Shown here: piece by piece, positions 9,209 to 20,027 of the stretch
How positions within the stretch are numbered: the first letter of the stretch is position 1
Layout: each line of letters begins with the position of its first letter
DNA from: Methylobacterium phyllostachyos
GTDB lineage: Bacteria; Pseudomonadota; Alphaproteobacteria; Rhizobiales; Beijerinckiaceae
DNA length: 64,000 nt
Assembly (NCBI RefSeq): GCF_900103445.1
Contig: NZ_FNHS01000003.1
Location: forward strand, 1-64,000
Direction: 5' to 3'
Notes under the pieces: generated by a model
What the model was told of the DNA's origin: nothing
Database searches by the model: none
Seen by the model: the letters and a program-made list of their open reading frames with translations, nothing else
Position numbers and translations under genes: made by a program

Positions 9209-10996
9209 TCAGAACGCCTCCGCCTCCAGCGCCATGGTGCTCTCCGCCCCGGCCTTGATCCGCGCCAGCCGCAGACCCGTCTCCGGCAGCATCCGCTCCA
9301 TGAAGAACCGGCCGCCCGTGAGCTTCGACTCCCAGCGCGGGGAGGGCGCCTCGTCCTGCTCGGCAAGCGCCGCCTTGGCGATCCGGCCCCACATGTAGCC
9401 CAGCGCAACGAGCCCGAAGAGGTGCATGAAGTCGGTAGCGCCCGCTCCTGCATTGTCGGGTTTGCTGAACGCGTTCTGCATCAACCACATCACGGCGGCC
9501 TGGAGATCGTTCACCCCGGCCTGGAGTGGCTTGACGAACGGCGCCATCGTGGGATCCTCCCCGTGGTCCTTCAGGAAGGTCTGGATCTCACCGAGGAAGG
9601 CCATCATCGCCCGGCCGCCGTCTTTCGGCAGCTTGCGGCCGATCAGGTCCATCGCCTGGATGCCGTTGGCGCCCTCGTAGATCATCGCGATGCGCGCATC
9701 CCGCACGAACTGCGACATGCCCCATTCCTCGATGTAGCCGTGCCCGCCCAGCAGCTGCTGCGCCTCGACGGCATTCGCGAAACCGCGATCGGTGAGGACG
9801 CCCTTCACCACGGGGGTCATCAGGCCGAGGTAGTCGTCGGCCGCCTGCCGCTCCTTGGCATCCTCCGAGCGGTGCAGGATATCGGCCTGCAGCGCCGTCC
9901 AGAGCATCAGCGCGCGGGCCGCCTCGTTGAAGGCGCGGATCTGCAGGAGAGTCCGGCGCACGTCCGGATGCACGATGATCGGGTCTGCAACCTTGTCGGG
10001 CGCCTTGGCGCCGGTCAGCGCACGGCCCTGGAGTCGGTCCCGTGCGTAGGCGGCGGCGTTCTGGTAGGCGACCTCGGATTGCCCCAGGCCCTGCACGCCC
10101 ACCGCGAGCCGCGCCTCGTTCATCATCACGAACATGGCGTTGAGGCCGCGATTCTCCTGGCCGACCAGCCAGCCCGTCGCCCCGTCGTAATTCATGACGC
10201 AGGTGGCATTCCCGTGGATGCCCATCTTGTGCTCCAGGGAGCCGCAGGACACGCCGTTGCGGGCGCCGAGCGATCCGTCCGGGTTCACCAAGAATTTCGG
10301 CACCACGAACAGCGAGATGCCCTTCGTGCCGGCAGGCGCGCCCTCGATCCGGGCCAGGACGAGGTGGACGATGTTCTCGGCTAAGTCGTGCTCGCCGGCC
10401 GAGATGAAGATCTTGGTGCCGGTGAGGCTGTAGGAGCCGTCGCCATTCGGCACCGCCTTGGTCTTGAGAAGACCGAGATCCGTGCCGCAATGCGGCTCGG
10501 TCAGGTTCATGGTGCCGGTCCAAGCGCCCTCGACCATCTTCGGCAGGTAAAGCGCCTTCTGGTCGTCGGTCCCGTGAACCAGCAGGGCCGCCATCGCACC
10601 TTGGGTCAGGCCCGGATACATCCCGAAGGCGAGATTCGCCCCCGAGGCGAACTCTTGGATCGCCGTGTTGAGGGTATGCGGCAGGCCCTGGCCGCCATAG
10701 GCCTCGGGAACCGAGAGGCCCATCCAGCCGCCCTGCGCGTAAGTGTCGTACGCCGCCTTGAAGCCGGTGGGGGTGCGCACGGTGCCATCGGCCTCCCGGC
10801 GGCAGCCCTCGATGTCGCCCGTCCGGTTCAGCGGAGCCAGCACCTCCTCGGCGAGCTTGGCGCCCTCGCGCAGCACCGCTTCGACGACATCGGGGGATGC
10901 GTCGGCGAAACCCGCGAGGTTATCCCGGGCGTGAAAGCCCAGCACGTCGCTGAGCAGGAACAGCGTGTCGTCGACCGGTGCGCGGTACTGCGGCAT
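9209..10996 (-). CDS. Acyl-CoA dehydrogenase with C-terminal extension (DmdC/FadE-like)
   Basis: 595 residues from the ATG at 10996, with a GGGGAGG ribosome binding site; the longer frame is rejected. It has the N-terminal acyl-CoA dehydrogenase fold, a middle FAD-binding segment ([16 protein letters not shown]), the [18 protein letters not shown] helix and [10 protein letters not shown] near the catalytic glutamate. The length and C-terminal extension fit the subgroup related to 3-methylmercaptopropionyl-CoA dehydrogenases and long-chain FadE-like enzymes. It oxidises an acyl-CoA to the trans-2-enoyl-CoA with electrons passed to ETF. It stands alone, divergent from the PodJ-like gene. The substrate cannot be told from sequence. 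Confidence 0.9.
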   Translation of the reverse strand: MPQYRAPVDDTLFLLSDVLGFHARDNLAGFADASPDVVEAVLREGAKLAEEVLAPLNRTGDIEGCRREADGTVRTPTGFKAAYDTYAQGGWMGLSVPEAYGGQGLPHTLNTAIQEFASGANLAFGMYPGLTQGAMAALLVHGTDDQKALYLPKMVEGAWTGTMNLTEPHCGTDLGLLKTKAVPNGDGSYSLTGTKIFISAGEHDLAENIVHLVLARIEGAPAGTKGISLFVVPKFLVNPDGSLGARNGVSCGSLEHKMGIHGNATCVMNYDGATGWLVGQENRGLNAMFVMMNEARLAVGVQGLGQSEVAYQNAAAYARDRLQGRALTGAKAPDKVADPIIVHPDVRRTLLQIRAFNEAARALMLWTALQADILHRSEDAKERQAADDYLGLMTPVVKGVLTDRGFANAVEAQQLLGGHGYIEEWGMSQFVRDARIAMIYEGANGIQAMDLIGRKLPKDGGRAMMAFLGEIQTFLKDHGEDPTMAPFVKPLQAGVNDLQAAVMWLMQNAFSKPDNAGAGATDFMHLFGLVALGYMWGRIAKAALAEQDEAPSPRWESKLTGGRFFMERMLPETGLRLARIKAGAESTMALEAEAF

Positions 10997-11162
10997 TTTC
11001 GGGCCTCCCCCTGCGCGCGGACCTCTCGGTTGGATCCGCTCTCCACACGGAATGTAACGGCCCGGCCGCCTCCGGAGCAACGGCTTGATAGCGCAACGCC
11101 GTGACAGGCCTCGAACTTTACGGCGGCGTCTCCGCCAGCACGATTACCAGAGCATCAGACCC

Positions 11163-11177
11163 TTAACCTCGTGTTTA
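11163..11177. promoter_or_regulatory. CtrA-like binding site upstream of the PodJ-like gene
   Basis: TTAACCTCGTGTTTA: two half-sites, TTAA and TTTA, 7 bp apart. The CtrA consensus is TTAA-N7-TTAA, so there is one mismatch. A further TTAA lies at 11187-11190. It is 119-133 bp before the ATG of the polarity protein. Confidence 0.4.
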
Positions 11178-11295
11178 CCAAGAAAGTTAATGGTCACGTT
11201 CGAACGATCCTAGGCGCGTTCCGTGGATACCCAGCTGGGGAAACCGCAGCCGCGCCCAGGAGCGAACGCCGAACGCTGCCGACCACAGGCCACCG

Positions 11296-14200
11296 ATGAC
11301 CCGCACCGCGATGCCGCAGCTGGACAGTTTCGATCCTGAGGTGCTCGACGCCGCCCGCGACGTTGCTGCTCGGGCGGGGGTTCCGCTGGAAACCTGGATC
11401 GCGTCAGTGGTGCCGCAATCGCAATCGGGAGCTCCGGGCAACCGCCGCCAGCGTCGCCGTCTGCGCGCCGAGCAGCTCGACCGGCCGACTGCCCGACCAG
11501 AATCGGCACTCCGCCCGGAGGTGATCGCCGATCGGCCCGAAGCGCGCCAGGCGGCGGTCCCGGCCGATGGTATCCCGGCCGTTCGTCCGACACCCATCGC
11601 CGAGACCTACAACGACGGCATCGCCGCTCTGATGGACCGGCTCGACGGCATCGACCGCGCCCTGGATGCGGATCGGCGGGAGGCGCTGATCGCCGAGTCG
11701 CAGAGGCTCGCCCAGATCGAGGCCCGGATTGAGCACGCCTTGAAGGCGGCACCGGTCCACCAAGTGACAGAGCGCTTGAGCGATATCGAGCGCCGGATGT
11801 CGCAGCTCGGCGAGCAGGTCGCTTCCAAGCGTCAGCTTGGCCGCCGCACGCGCCCGGCCGCCGCCGACATCCGCAACGCGGTCCAGGATATCCGCCAGCG
11901 TCAGCAGGAGTTGTCGCAGGACGTTCCGGGCGATGCCGCGTCGCGGGCCGCCGCGGATGGTGGCGTGGTTGCGAGCATGCGCCTCGACCTCGCCCGCCGC
12001 TTGGAGGCGCGGACCGAGGATGGCACCGCGACCTCGGCTGCCCTCTCCGAGCTTCAGCTGGAGACCGTGCGCCTGCGCCAAGCCATCGATCAGCTGGCAA
12101 CGAGCCGCGACATCGGTGCTTTGGAGCAGGCCGTCACCGCGTTGACGAGCGGTCTTGAGCGCGCCCGGGTCGGCACCGACCTCACCGCGATCGCGGCGCC
12201 GATCGAGGAGATCCGGCTCCAGATCGAACGTCTGGCCGAAGAGGTCGCCGACAATGTCCATGCCCGCGTCGCGGAGGATGTCCGCCGCTTGGCCGAGCGC
12301 CTCGACGATGTGGCCGCGACCGGCCCGACCGATCCTGAGGGGCAGACGCTGGCTGCGCTGTTCGCTGAACTCGACGCGATCCGGCAGCTGATCACGGCGC
12401 TGGCCGATCCGGAGCGGATCCAGAGCCTCGCGAACAGCCTGCAGGTCGTCAGCGCCCAGGTGGCGCAGCTGCAGCGCCTTGGGGCTGGCTCCGACCTGCG
12501 CCCTCTGCTGGAGGAGATCCGCGGCGAGGTGAAGATCGCGGCACCCGCAGTGCTGGCGGAGCAGATCGAGACTTTGGCCGAGAAGGTCGATCACCTCTGC
12601 GCGCGGCAGGGGCTGTCCGAGGCGGTCGACGCGGTGGCCCAGCCTCAGCCCGGCGAGATGGCCTCGATCCAGGCAATGCTCCACACCTTGGCCGAGAAGG
12701 TGGACGAAGCCGGCGAGCGCGACGGCCTCGACGCCCTCGAGAAGCAGGTGATGACCCTCGCCGACCGGCTGGACACGCCCCATGGCGGCGATCCGGCGCT
12801 GGCAGGACTTGAGCGCACCATGGGCGATCTGATCGCGCAGGTCGCGGCTCTTCGGGACGCGGCGCCGAGCGAGGCCGTGGTCGAGCGTGCCGCCCGCAAC
12901 GCGGTCGCGCAGACCCTCAGCGGAGCCGGCATCGCCGCGGATTCGGGCGAGATCGGCCTTCTGCGTGCGAGCCTCGCCGACATGCAGGCGCGGCAGGCCG
13001 CCTCGGACCAGCGCCTTGGCGCTACGCTGGAGGGTGTCCAGACGGCTCTTGAACGCCTCCTCGTGCGGCTAGGCCCCTCGGAGACGGTGGATCCGCGGGC
13101 GCCCTCCCTCGGCGAGCGCCTGATGTCCTCGACGAGCCCGGAGGTGGCGCTCGCCGCCGCAGACATGAACCCGTCCGGCCGGCCTGTGAGGGCCGAGGCC
13201 CCCGTACTGGCCGCGGACCTTCTGGAACCCGGCAGTGGGCGCCCGGCGCGCGCGCCGCGTGGCGACCGTGGTGCGGCAAGCCGCCGGTCTGCCCAGGATC
13301 CGCAGGCCGAATCGGCCCGCGTCCGGCTGCCGGTCGAGCCCGGCGCCGAGGGCGATATCAAGACGAGCTTCATCGCGGCGGCGCGCCGTGCCGCGCAGGC
13401 CGCCCAGGCGGAACTGGCAGCCGAGGCGCCGACCGACCGTCGGGACACCCGCGCCGCCAAGCCCGCGTCCCCGGAGGCGGCGGGCGAGCCGGGTCGCCTC
13501 AGCCAGCTGCGGAGCGAGATGGACCGCCGCCGTCGGCCGTTGCTGCTCGGGCTGGCCGCGATCATCCTGGCGCTCGGTGCCCTGCAGACGGTCAAGCTGC
13601 GCGCCCCGGTCGAGCCCCGCCCGGTCGTCGCCGCGGGCCAAGCCGCGCCAACCAACAGCGAGGTGGCTGGCGATCCCACGAAGGTCGCGGCCGGATCCCA
13701 GACCGAGGGGGTTGCCAAGGACGCCGCGAAGGACGCCGCGAAGGACGTCGCCAAGGTTGCCGGGGCCGAGGGCTGGAAGGATGCGCCCGGTGCAAAGCCG
13801 CTGGTCACCGATCCGACGACCACTCAGGCCCTGCCGAACCCGGTGCCTGCCGAAGCCCACGCGGGCGCCGTAAAAGCCCCCCTGCCGCAGGTTGCGGGGA
13901 TGAACACCCTTCAAGCAGATCTCGGCAGCGTGCCGCCCGGCCTCGCCGCGGTGAAGTCCGCGGCCCTCGAAGGCGACGGCACGGCAGTCTGGGACCTGGC
14001 CACCCGGGAAGCCGATGGCCGTGGCATGCCCCGCAACCTCGCGGTGGCCGCCAAGCTCTTCGAGAAGCTGGCTTCCGCGGGCTACGCGCCGGCGCAATAC
14101 AAGATCGCGGGCCAGTACGAGAAGGGCGCCGGCGTGGTCCGCGATCTCGACAAGGCCAAGCAATGGTATGGCCGCGCCGCCGAGCAGGGTCACGCCCGGT

Positions 14201-14634
14201 CGATGCACAACCTCGCGGTAATCTTTGCCGAGAATCCGGCCGCCAACGGAAAGCCGGATTTCGCCTCTGCGGCCTCGTGGTTCCGTCAGGGCGCGGAGTT
14301 CGGGGTCCGCGACAGCCAGTACAACCTCGGCGTCTTGTACGCCCGCGGCATGGGTCTGACCCAGGATTTGGTGCAGTCCTACGCCTGGTTCGCGGCCGCC
14401 GCCGGCCAGGGCGACGACGACGCTGCCAAGAAGCGCGACGACGTGGCCAACAAGCTGAGCACGACCGAACTCGCCCGTGCGAAGTCCCTCGCGGCCTCGT
14501 TCAAGCCGCGAAAGATTGACGCGGCGGTCAACGAGCCGCCGAGCCCGAAGGCCGGTGCCACGGCCCCGATGTCCTTGCTCGGCGCTCCTGCGCCCAGCCC
14601 GGTAGCTTTCACCGGCGGTCCGAAGCGATCCTAG
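11296..14634 (+). CDS. PodJ-like polarity/localization protein with Sel1 repeats
   Basis: 1112 residues. The first 650 or so are almost entirely predicted coiled coil, with heptads in leucine, alanine, glutamate and arginine. A basic stretch (DRRRRPLLLGL) is followed by a single membrane segment near residues 745-765. A low-complexity AKDAAKDAAKDVAK repeat follows, then from about 880 to 1060 four or five Sel1-type repeats. This order (cytoplasmic coiled coil, one TM, periplasmic Sel1/TPR) is that of PodJ, a polar scaffold in Caulobacter and Rhizobiales. It probably recruits polarity or surface-structure factors to a pole. The gene is preceded by a CtrA-like site. Confidence 0.75.
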   Translation: MTRTAMPQLDSFDPEVLDAARDVAARAGVPLETWIASVVPQSQSGAPGNRRQRRRLRAEQLDRPTARPESALRPEVIADRPEARQAAVPADGIPAVRPTPIAETYNDGIAALMDRLDGIDRALDADRREALIAESQRLAQIEARIEHALKAAPVHQVTERLSDIERRMSQLGEQVASKRQLGRRTRPAAADIRNAVQDIRQRQQELSQDVPGDAASRAAADGGVVASMRLDLARRLEARTEDGTATSAALSELQLETVRLRQAIDQLATSRDIGALEQAVTALTSGLERARVGTDLTAIAAPIEEIRLQIERLAEEVADNVHARVAEDVRRLAERLDDVAATGPTDPEGQTLAALFAELDAIRQLITALADPERIQSLANSLQVVSAQVAQLQRLGAGSDLRPLLEEIRGEVKIAAPAVLAEQIETLAEKVDHLCARQGLSEAVDAVAQPQPGEMASIQAMLHTLAEKVDEAGERDGLDALEKQVMTLADRLDTPHGGDPALAGLERTMGDLIAQVAALRDAAPSEAVVERAARNAVAQTLSGAGIAADSGEIGLLRASLADMQARQAASDQRLGATLEGVQTALERLLVRLGPSETVDPRAPSLGERLMSSTSPEVALAAADMNPSGRPVRAEAPVLAADLLEPGSGRPARAPRGDRGAASRRSAQDPQAESARVRLPVEPGAEGDIKTSFIAAARRAAQAAQAELAAEAPTDRRDTRAAKPASPEAAGEPGRLSQLRSEMDRRRRPLLLGLAAIILALGALQTVKLRAPVEPRPVVAAGQAAPTNSEVAGDPTKVAAGSQTEGVAKDAAKDAAKDVAKVAGAEGWKDAPGAKPLVTDPTTTQALPNPVPAEAHAGAVKAPLPQVAGMNTLQADLGSVPPGLAAVKSAALEGDGTAVWDLATREADGRGMPRNLAVAAKLFEKLASAGYAPAQYKIAGQYEKGAGVVRDLDKAKQWYGRAAEQGHARSMHNLAVIFAENPAANGKPDFASAASWFRQGAEFGVRDSQYNLGVLYARGMGLTQDLVQSYAWFAAAAGQGDDDAAKKRDDVANKLSTTELARAKSLAASFKPRKIDAAVNEPPSPKAGATAPMSLLGAPAPSPVAFTGGPKRS

Positions 14635-14773
14635 CGACGGTTTACAGGAGCGCGGTGCCGGACGATCCGAGCTTGACCGCGCTCCCGCGATGCGGGAACG
14701 CTCCGCCTGGGCGGCGATGGACCGGCGGTTGTGCCGCGCGGGTTGCCAGCTCTTGCGGTTGCTCGGAGGATGG

Positions 14774-15211
14774 ATGCCGCGCCGGAACACCATCCCGATC
14801 GGCGCCCTCGTGCTCGGCGTGGCCGGTCTTATCCCGTTCCTGGGCTTCGCGGCTCTGGCGGTTTCGGGCAGTGACGGCGGTCTGAGCAGTCTCGGATTGG
14901 CGCCGCGGACGATCCTGTCGGCCTACGGCGCGGTGATCGCCTCGTTCCTGGGCGGCATCCGCTGGGGCGCTGCCGCCGCGCGCAATGCCGGCAATGCCGA
15001 TTACCTCGTGGCGATCATCCCCTCCCTGGTGGCCTGGGCCGCGATGGCGGCACCGGCACCCTGGGATCTGCGCATTCTCGGTGTCCTCGTGCTCGCCTGG
15101 GGCCTGATCGACCAGGATCTGCCCCGCCGGGGCCTCGCGCCGCTCTGGCTCGGCCGGCTGCGGCTGGTCCTGTCCGGTGTTGCCGGGGCTGCGCTGCTGG
15201 TGGCGGCTTGA
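14774..15211 (+). CDS. DUF3429 membrane protein
   Basis: 145 residues from the ATG at 14774, which has a GGAGG 6 bp upstream; the longer frame begins inside non-coding sequence. It has four to five hydrophobic segments and a central GAVIASFLGGIRWG motif that is the hallmark of DUF3429, a family of small inner-membrane proteins of unknown role in Alphaproteobacteria and Gammaproteobacteria. It follows the PodJ-like gene with no known functional link. It converges with the MHYT-GGDEF-EAL gene, whose stop is 90 bp away. Confidence 0.8.
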   Translation: MPRRNTIPIGALVLGVAGLIPFLGFAALAVSGSDGGLSSLGLAPRTILSAYGAVIASFLGGIRWGAAAARNAGNADYLVAIIPSLVAWAAMAAPAPWDLRILGVLVLAWGLIDQDLPRRGLAPLWLGRLRLVLSGVAGAALLVAA

Positions 15212-15301
15212 GGCCGGGCGTCTCCAGCCACGTCTTCGGACAGGGCGTGCCTGATTTTGTAGACTTTGCTCGATGAATTTCCCGACGTAGCGCCGAGACA
15301 A

Positions 15302-17662
15302 TCAGGCGGCCATCGCCGAAAGGTTAAGGAAGGTCAAGAAATCGGCGAACGGTAACGGCCGGCTGACATGGTATCCTTGAACCTGCCCGCATTGCTCGGC
15401 GGCGACGAAGGCATATTGCTCGGCGGTTTCGACCCCTTCGACCGTCGTCGCCATGCCGAGGCAGGCCCCCATCGTGATGATGGCCCGGACGATGGCAGCG
15501 CTCTCGCTGTCCTCCGGGAGCATGCGGATGAAGGACCGATCGATTTTGATCTTCGAGAAAGGAAAGCGGCGCAGGTAGCTGAGCGACGAGTAGCCGGTTC
15601 CGAAATCGTCCATGGCGAGGGACACACCGATCGCCTTGAGCTTGGTCAGCAGCGCGAGCGTGCGGGCCTCATCCTCGAGCATCACGCCCTCGGTGATCTC
15701 GAGTTCGAGCCGGTGGGCGGCGAACCCAGTGGCATCCAGGATCGACGCCACCAAGTCCGGAAGATGGTCGTCGCGGAACTGCACCGGCGACAGGTTTACC
15801 GCGAGCGTGATCGTGCTCGGCCACGCTGCCGCGTCGCTGCATGCGGTGCGCAGCACCCAGGCGCCGAGTTGCGCGATCAGGCCTGTCTCTTCCGCGAGGG
15901 GGATGAAGTCCGCAGGCGGGATGAGGCCCTGCTCCGGATGACGCCAGCGGACCAGGGCCTCCGCTGCCGTCACCGCTCCAGTCTGGGCATCGACCAATGG
16001 CTGATAGTGGACTTCGAACTCACCGGCGGTCAGGGCGCGACGCATGTCAGCCTCTAGGCGGCTGCGCAGCAACATCTGTGCTGCCATGGCCGGCTCGAAC
16101 AACCTGAACGTTCCCTTGCCCTCCGCTTTCGCCTTGTACAGGGCGAGATCGGCGTTCCGCAACAATTCGTCGCCGTGATGTCCGTCCTGATGGCCGATTG
16201 CGATGCCGACACTCGCGCCGACATGGACGAGCTGAGTATCGAGCAGGAAAACCCGATTCATCGCCGCAACGAGCCGCGCGGCGACCGCCCCAGGATCCGA
16301 AACGGCGGTTCTATCGAGCAGGAGGATCGCGAACTCGTCGCCGCCGAAACGCGCGACGATGTCCCCTTCGGCGAGGGCGGATTGCAGACGGGCGGCGACC
16401 TTGCGCAACAACTCGTCGCCCATTGCGTGGCCGAGGGTATCGTTCACGAACTTGAAGCGATCGAGGTCGAGCATCAAGACGGCGAAGCCATCTTCCTGCT
16501 CACGCTGGGCGGCGACGCGGTGCGCCAGCAGATCGCCGAACCGCGCCCGGTTCGGCAGCCCCGTCACGGCGTCCGTGAAAGCCAGGGTGCGCAGGCGGGC
16601 TTCCGAACGCAAACGCTCCCGCTGATCGCGGAAGGCGATGACCGTCTGCCGCTTGTGACCGAGGGAGATCTCCTTCCGCAGCACGCGAACCGGAACGGAC
16701 TGACCATCGGCACCGATTAGTTCGGCTTCGCGCTCCTCCTGTTCCGGGATGTCGGACGCGATGAGACCCGGCAGAAGCCGCGTCAGGCGGCAATTGACGA
16801 GCTGGGCCTGCGACATGCCCGACAGGCGTTCGAGGCTGCGGTTGGCGGTGGTGATGTACTCGCCGTCGCACACGGCCAAGCCTTCGAGCGCTACGCTGGC
16901 CAACTCGCGCAGACGTTCGCGATCGCGGCGGATCTGCGCCCGTGCGTTGAGGGTCATGCGCAGCCCGAAGAAGGCGAGCGTCATCAGACCGAAGGAGACA
17001 GCGGCGATCACGGGTGCGATGGTCGATGGCGCGATCGCGGTATCCGGCAACGGTACGGCTGGATCGAAGGTGAGGGTCATCGCGGTCATCCCCCCGAGGT
17101 GGAGAACGACGATGGCCAACAGGAGCAAGGGGCCAGCAAGGCGGCGCACGGCGCGCTCGCGTTCACCCGCGAGGATCAAGGCCAAGCCCGACAGGCTGAG
17201 GCTGGCTAGGATGGTCGGGGGGACCACGCCCATGTCCCAGAGGACATGTCCCGTGACCCGGTAGGAGGCTTGCCCCACGTAATGAAGGGCCGTCACACCC
17301 AGTCCGATGATGACGCCGGCCAGGAAGCGACGCTGGCGGCGTTGCGCTCCAATGGACAGCCAAACCCCCAAACCGATGCCGCCGATCACCAAGAGCAGGG
17401 ATGCTGCGGTCAGGATTGGCTCGAAGCCTGCCGCCATGCCGGGCTGGAAAGCCAGCAGCGCGATCATGTGCGTCGCCCACGCCGTACATCCACCGGCGAC
17501 GATGCTGACGATACCCCATTTCCTTCGGAGCAGCCCTTCGGAACGGGCTGCGTGAGAGGCAATGGCGGAGGTCGCATAGATGCCGACGATGCAGACGAGC
17601 GCCGCCAATAGCAGCAACCGTTCATCGTGCTGCTGCGTAACGCAGGTTAGAATGGCACGCAT
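15302..17662 (-). CDS. MHYT-PAS-GGDEF-EAL membrane c-di-GMP signalling protein
   Basis: 786 residues, starting at the ATG at 17662 with AGGAG 6 bp upstream. The N terminus (about 1-245) has seven hydrophobic segments with His-rich motifs (ATHMIALLAF, LHYVG, LHLGGMTAM), typical of the MHYT sensor thought to bind a metal and to sense O2, CO or NO. A PAS domain follows (about 250-345), then GGDEF (about 360-520, RFGGDEF intact) and EAL (about 540-780, AEALVRW and DDFGTGYSSLSYL intact). Both catalytic sites look active. It is the second of three c-di-GMP proteins in this window, and is preceded by a 400-bp gap without genes. Confidence 0.93.
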   Translation of the reverse strand: MRAILTCVTQQHDERLLLLAALVCIVGIYATSAIASHAARSEGLLRRKWGIVSIVAGGCTAWATHMIALLAFQPGMAAGFEPILTAASLLLVIGGIGLGVWLSIGAQRRQRRFLAGVIIGLGVTALHYVGQASYRVTGHVLWDMGVVPPTILASLSLSGLALILAGERERAVRRLAGPLLLLAIVVLHLGGMTAMTLTFDPAVPLPDTAIAPSTIAPVIAAVSFGLMTLAFFGLRMTLNARAQIRRDRERLRELASVALEGLAVCDGEYITTANRSLERLSGMSQAQLVNCRLTRLLPGLIASDIPEQEEREAELIGADGQSVPVRVLRKEISLGHKRQTVIAFRDQRERLRSEARLRTLAFTDAVTGLPNRARFGDLLAHRVAAQREQEDGFAVLMLDLDRFKFVNDTLGHAMGDELLRKVAARLQSALAEGDIVARFGGDEFAILLLDRTAVSDPGAVAARLVAAMNRVFLLDTQLVHVGASVGIAIGHQDGHHGDELLRNADLALYKAKAEGKGTFRLFEPAMAAQMLLRSRLEADMRRALTAGEFEVHYQPLVDAQTGAVTAAEALVRWRHPEQGLIPPADFIPLAEETGLIAQLGAWVLRTACSDAAAWPSTITLAVNLSPVQFRDDHLPDLVASILDATGFAAHRLELEITEGVMLEDEARTLALLTKLKAIGVSLAMDDFGTGYSSLSYLRRFPFSKIKIDRSFIRMLPEDSESAAIVRAIITMGACLGMATTVEGVETAEQYAFVAAEQCGQVQGYHVSRPLPFADFLTFLNLSAMAA

Positions 17663-18069
17663 GTCAAACTCCTGGGTCGACTCGTACCTGCTGGAGCTTA
17701 TGCTTTCATGAAGTTTTTCCTGGCGATTTCGCGCTCAACTTAGTCGGGCTATGGCTAAGAAACATGGAGAAACGACACCGGATATTTGCCGCATGCCGAA
17801 GCCCAAGGACGCTGAGCGATCACTGCCGGCGGGTCGGAGAACCGGATAGGCACAAGGAGTTTCCGCCTCCTGCTCACCGTTCGTCCACGCAGGGTGGTTT
17901 CTGGCCGGTCCGTTTCTGAGTGAAATGGCAAGCGAGGGATGTCGGCGTCTCGCTCTGCACCGATACGTAGCGGCAGTCCACATCGCGAATGGTTGCGGCG
18001 ATTGGATAGCAAGAAGCGGGATGCGACCCACGGCACCGGGTTTTACGGACGCGCTCCGGAGGTGCGCAC
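17663..18069. other. Intergenic region without a supported gene
   Basis: About 400 bp between divergent genes. The open frames here lack ribosome binding sites and recognisable motifs. The part nearest 17700 (AT-rich) probably carries the promoter of the MHYT gene. I see no RNA gene or repeat. Confidence 0.5.
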
Positions 18070-18552
18070 ATGACGAGGTTTCGATGCGTTGCGATTGCGA
18101 CAGAGACAGCCGATCGATTTCGAGACAGTGGAATAGATGATCGCGGCAATCGCGTTCGTAAGGTCGTCGCAACAGCGAGTGGCGGATTTCCATGCAGGCA
18201 TTGCCTGCAACTCGCTGTTCCAGGAGAGACGATGCTGCTCGGATCCTACGATTTACCTCAGCCACGTGGCATTTATTGGACGCCCAGTCCCATTTTTCTT
18301 CACGAGGCCGATTGCCCCCGTCACGAGGTCATCAACGAGATCGCTCCCATCGTGCGAGCGAACCCACTCGTTTCAGTCAGAGCGTATGATGCAGAGCATC
18401 AATGCCTCTACGACCTTGGACGGGTTTGTTCGGGGGAGGATGTCGGTGATCCTCTGCAACGTGCTCTCACAGACCTGCGCACGCGGTTCGTGAACATCCA
18501 TACAGCACGACCCGGGTGCTTATTGTCCCTCGTCGAACGCGTGCGCGATTGA
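18070..18552 (+). CDS. DUF1203 protein
   Basis: 160 residues, ATG at 18070 with a GGAGG 7 bp upstream. The CRHC motif near residue 43, a PGETMLLGSYD segment, SPIFLHEADCPR and a later VRAYD match DUF1203, a widespread bacterial family of unknown function in which conserved cysteines and a histidine suggest a bound metal. It is monocistronic, between the MHYT gene (divergent) and icd (convergent). Base composition is slightly lower in GC than its neighbours. Confidence 0.8.
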   Translation: MTRFRCVAIATETADRFRDSGIDDRGNRVRKVVATASGGFPCRHCLQLAVPGETMLLGSYDLPQPRGIYWTPSPIFLHEADCPRHEVINEIAPIVRANPLVSVRAYDAEHQCLYDLGRVCSGEDVGDPLQRALTDLRTRFVNIHTARPGCLLSLVERVRD

Positions 18553-18756
18553 GGCGGGAGCGCTCCGAGATTGCCAATGCGCGGCGATGACCGCGTTTGG
18601 GAAGCGCCGGTAACTCTGGATAGGTCTGACGGGCGTCGTTAGCAGCCACTCGCCGCAACACACGGACGTATGCGCGCGGGGCTCGCGCGGTTCACCTGTT
18701 CCGATTGCGTCAGCGCGCCATCCCGCTGCGTGCGCAAGGCCGTCCACGCAACGAAA

Positions 18757-18783
18757 CGGCGGGCGCCGCAAGGACGCCCGCCG
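18757..18783 (-). terminator. Probable terminator of icd
   Basis: A 9-bp perfect stem (CGGCGGGCG / CGCCCGCCG, 18757-18765 and 18775-18783) with a 9-nt loop. It is followed on the minus strand by TTTCGTT, a weak T-run. It lies about 30 bp after the icd stop codon. Confidence 0.6.
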
Positions 18784-18812
18784 CATTCAGTCAGACCGGA
18801 GGCCTGTACACC

Positions 18813-20027
18813 TCACGCACCCATGGCGGTCTTGAGGTTCTGATCGACCTTGTCGAGGAAGCCCGTGGTCGAAAGCCACTTCTGGTCGGGCCCGACGAGG
18901 AGCGCCAGATCCTTGGTCATGTAGCCCGCCTCGACCGTATCGACGCAGACCTTCTCAAGGGTGGCAGAGAACTTCGCCAGATCGTCGTTGCCGTCAAGCT
19001 TGGCGCGGTGCGACAGGCCGCGGGTCCAGGCGAAGATCGAGGCAATCGAGTTGGTCGAGGTCTCGCGGCCCTTCTGGTGCTCGCGGAAGTGGCGGGTGAC
19101 CGTGCCGTGGGCGGCCTCGGCCTCCACGGTCTGGCCGTCCGGCGTCATCAGCACGGAGGTCATGAGGCCGAGCGAGCCGAAGCCCTGCGCGGCGGTATCC
19201 GACTGCACGTCGCCGTCGTAGTTCTTGCAGGCCCAGACGTAGCCGCCCGACCACTTGAGGCACGAGGCCACCATGTCGTCGATCAGGCGGTGCTCGTAGG
19301 TGATGCCGAGCGGCTTGAACTTCGCCTCGAACTCCTCCTCGTAGACCTTCTGGAACAGGTCCTTGAACCGGCCGTCATAGGCCTTGAGGATGGTGTTCTT
19401 GGTCGACAGGTAGACCGGGTACTTGCGGGCGAGGCCGTAGTTCAGCGAGGCGCGGGCGAAGTCGATGATCGACTGGTCGAGGTTGTACATCGACATGGCG
19501 ACGCCGGCCTCGGGGAACTTGAACACCTCCTTCTCGATGACCGTGCCGTCATCGCCCTCGAACTTGATGGTGAGGCGGCCCTTGCCGGGCACCTTGAAGT
19601 CCGTGGCGCGGTACTGGTCGCCGTAGGCGTGGCGGCCGATCACGAAGGGCTGGGTCCAGCCGGGCACGAGCCGCGGCACGTTCTTGCAGATGATCGGCTC
19701 GCGGAAGATCACGCCGCCCAGGATGTTGCGGATCGTGCCGTTCGGCGACCGCCACATCTCCTTCAGGTTGAACTCCTTCACGCGGGCCTCGTCCGGCGTG
19801 ATGGTGGCGCATTTCACGCCGACGCCGTGGCGCTTGATCGCCTCGGCGGCATCGACCGTCACCTTGTCGTTGGTGGCATCGCGGTGCTCGACGCCGAGGT
19901 CGTAATATTCGAGATCGACATCGAGATAGGGGTGGATCAGCTTGTTCTTGATCTCGGCCCAGATGATCCGGGTCATCTCGTCGCCGTCGAGCTCGACGAC
20001 CGGGTTCGCAACCTTGATCTTCGCCAT
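18813..20027 (-). CDS. icd: NADP-dependent isocitrate dehydrogenase
   Basis: 404 residues. The N terminus [20 protein letters not shown] and the motifs NPRLVPGW-like ([23 protein letters not shown]), [20 protein letters not shown] and [15 protein letters not shown] are those of the eukaryote-like homodimeric IDH (type II), about 404-415 residues long. It catalyses oxidative decarboxylation of isocitrate to 2-oxoglutarate with NADP in the TCA cycle. It is monocistronic, divergent from the TrmJ-type gene with a 194-bp shared upstream region. Confidence 0.97.
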   Translation of the reverse strand: MAKIKVANPVVELDGDEMTRIIWAEIKNKLIHPYLDVDLEYYDLGVEHRDATNDKVTVDAAEAIKRHGVGVKCATITPDEARVKEFNLKEMWRSPNGTIRNILGGVIFREPIICKNVPRLVPGWTQPFVIGRHAYGDQYRATDFKVPGKGRLTIKFEGDDGTVIEKEVFKFPEAGVAMSMYNLDQSIIDFARASLNYGLARKYPVYLSTKNTILKAYDGRFKDLFQKVYEEEFEAKFKPLGITYEHRLIDDMVASCLKWSGGYVWACKNYDGDVQSDTAAQGFGSLGLMTSVLMTPDGQTVEAEAAHGTVTRHFREHQKGRETSTNSIASIFAWTRGLSHRAKLDGNDDLAKFSATLEKVCVDTVEAGYMTKDLALLVGPDQKWLSTTGFLDKVDQNLKTAMGA

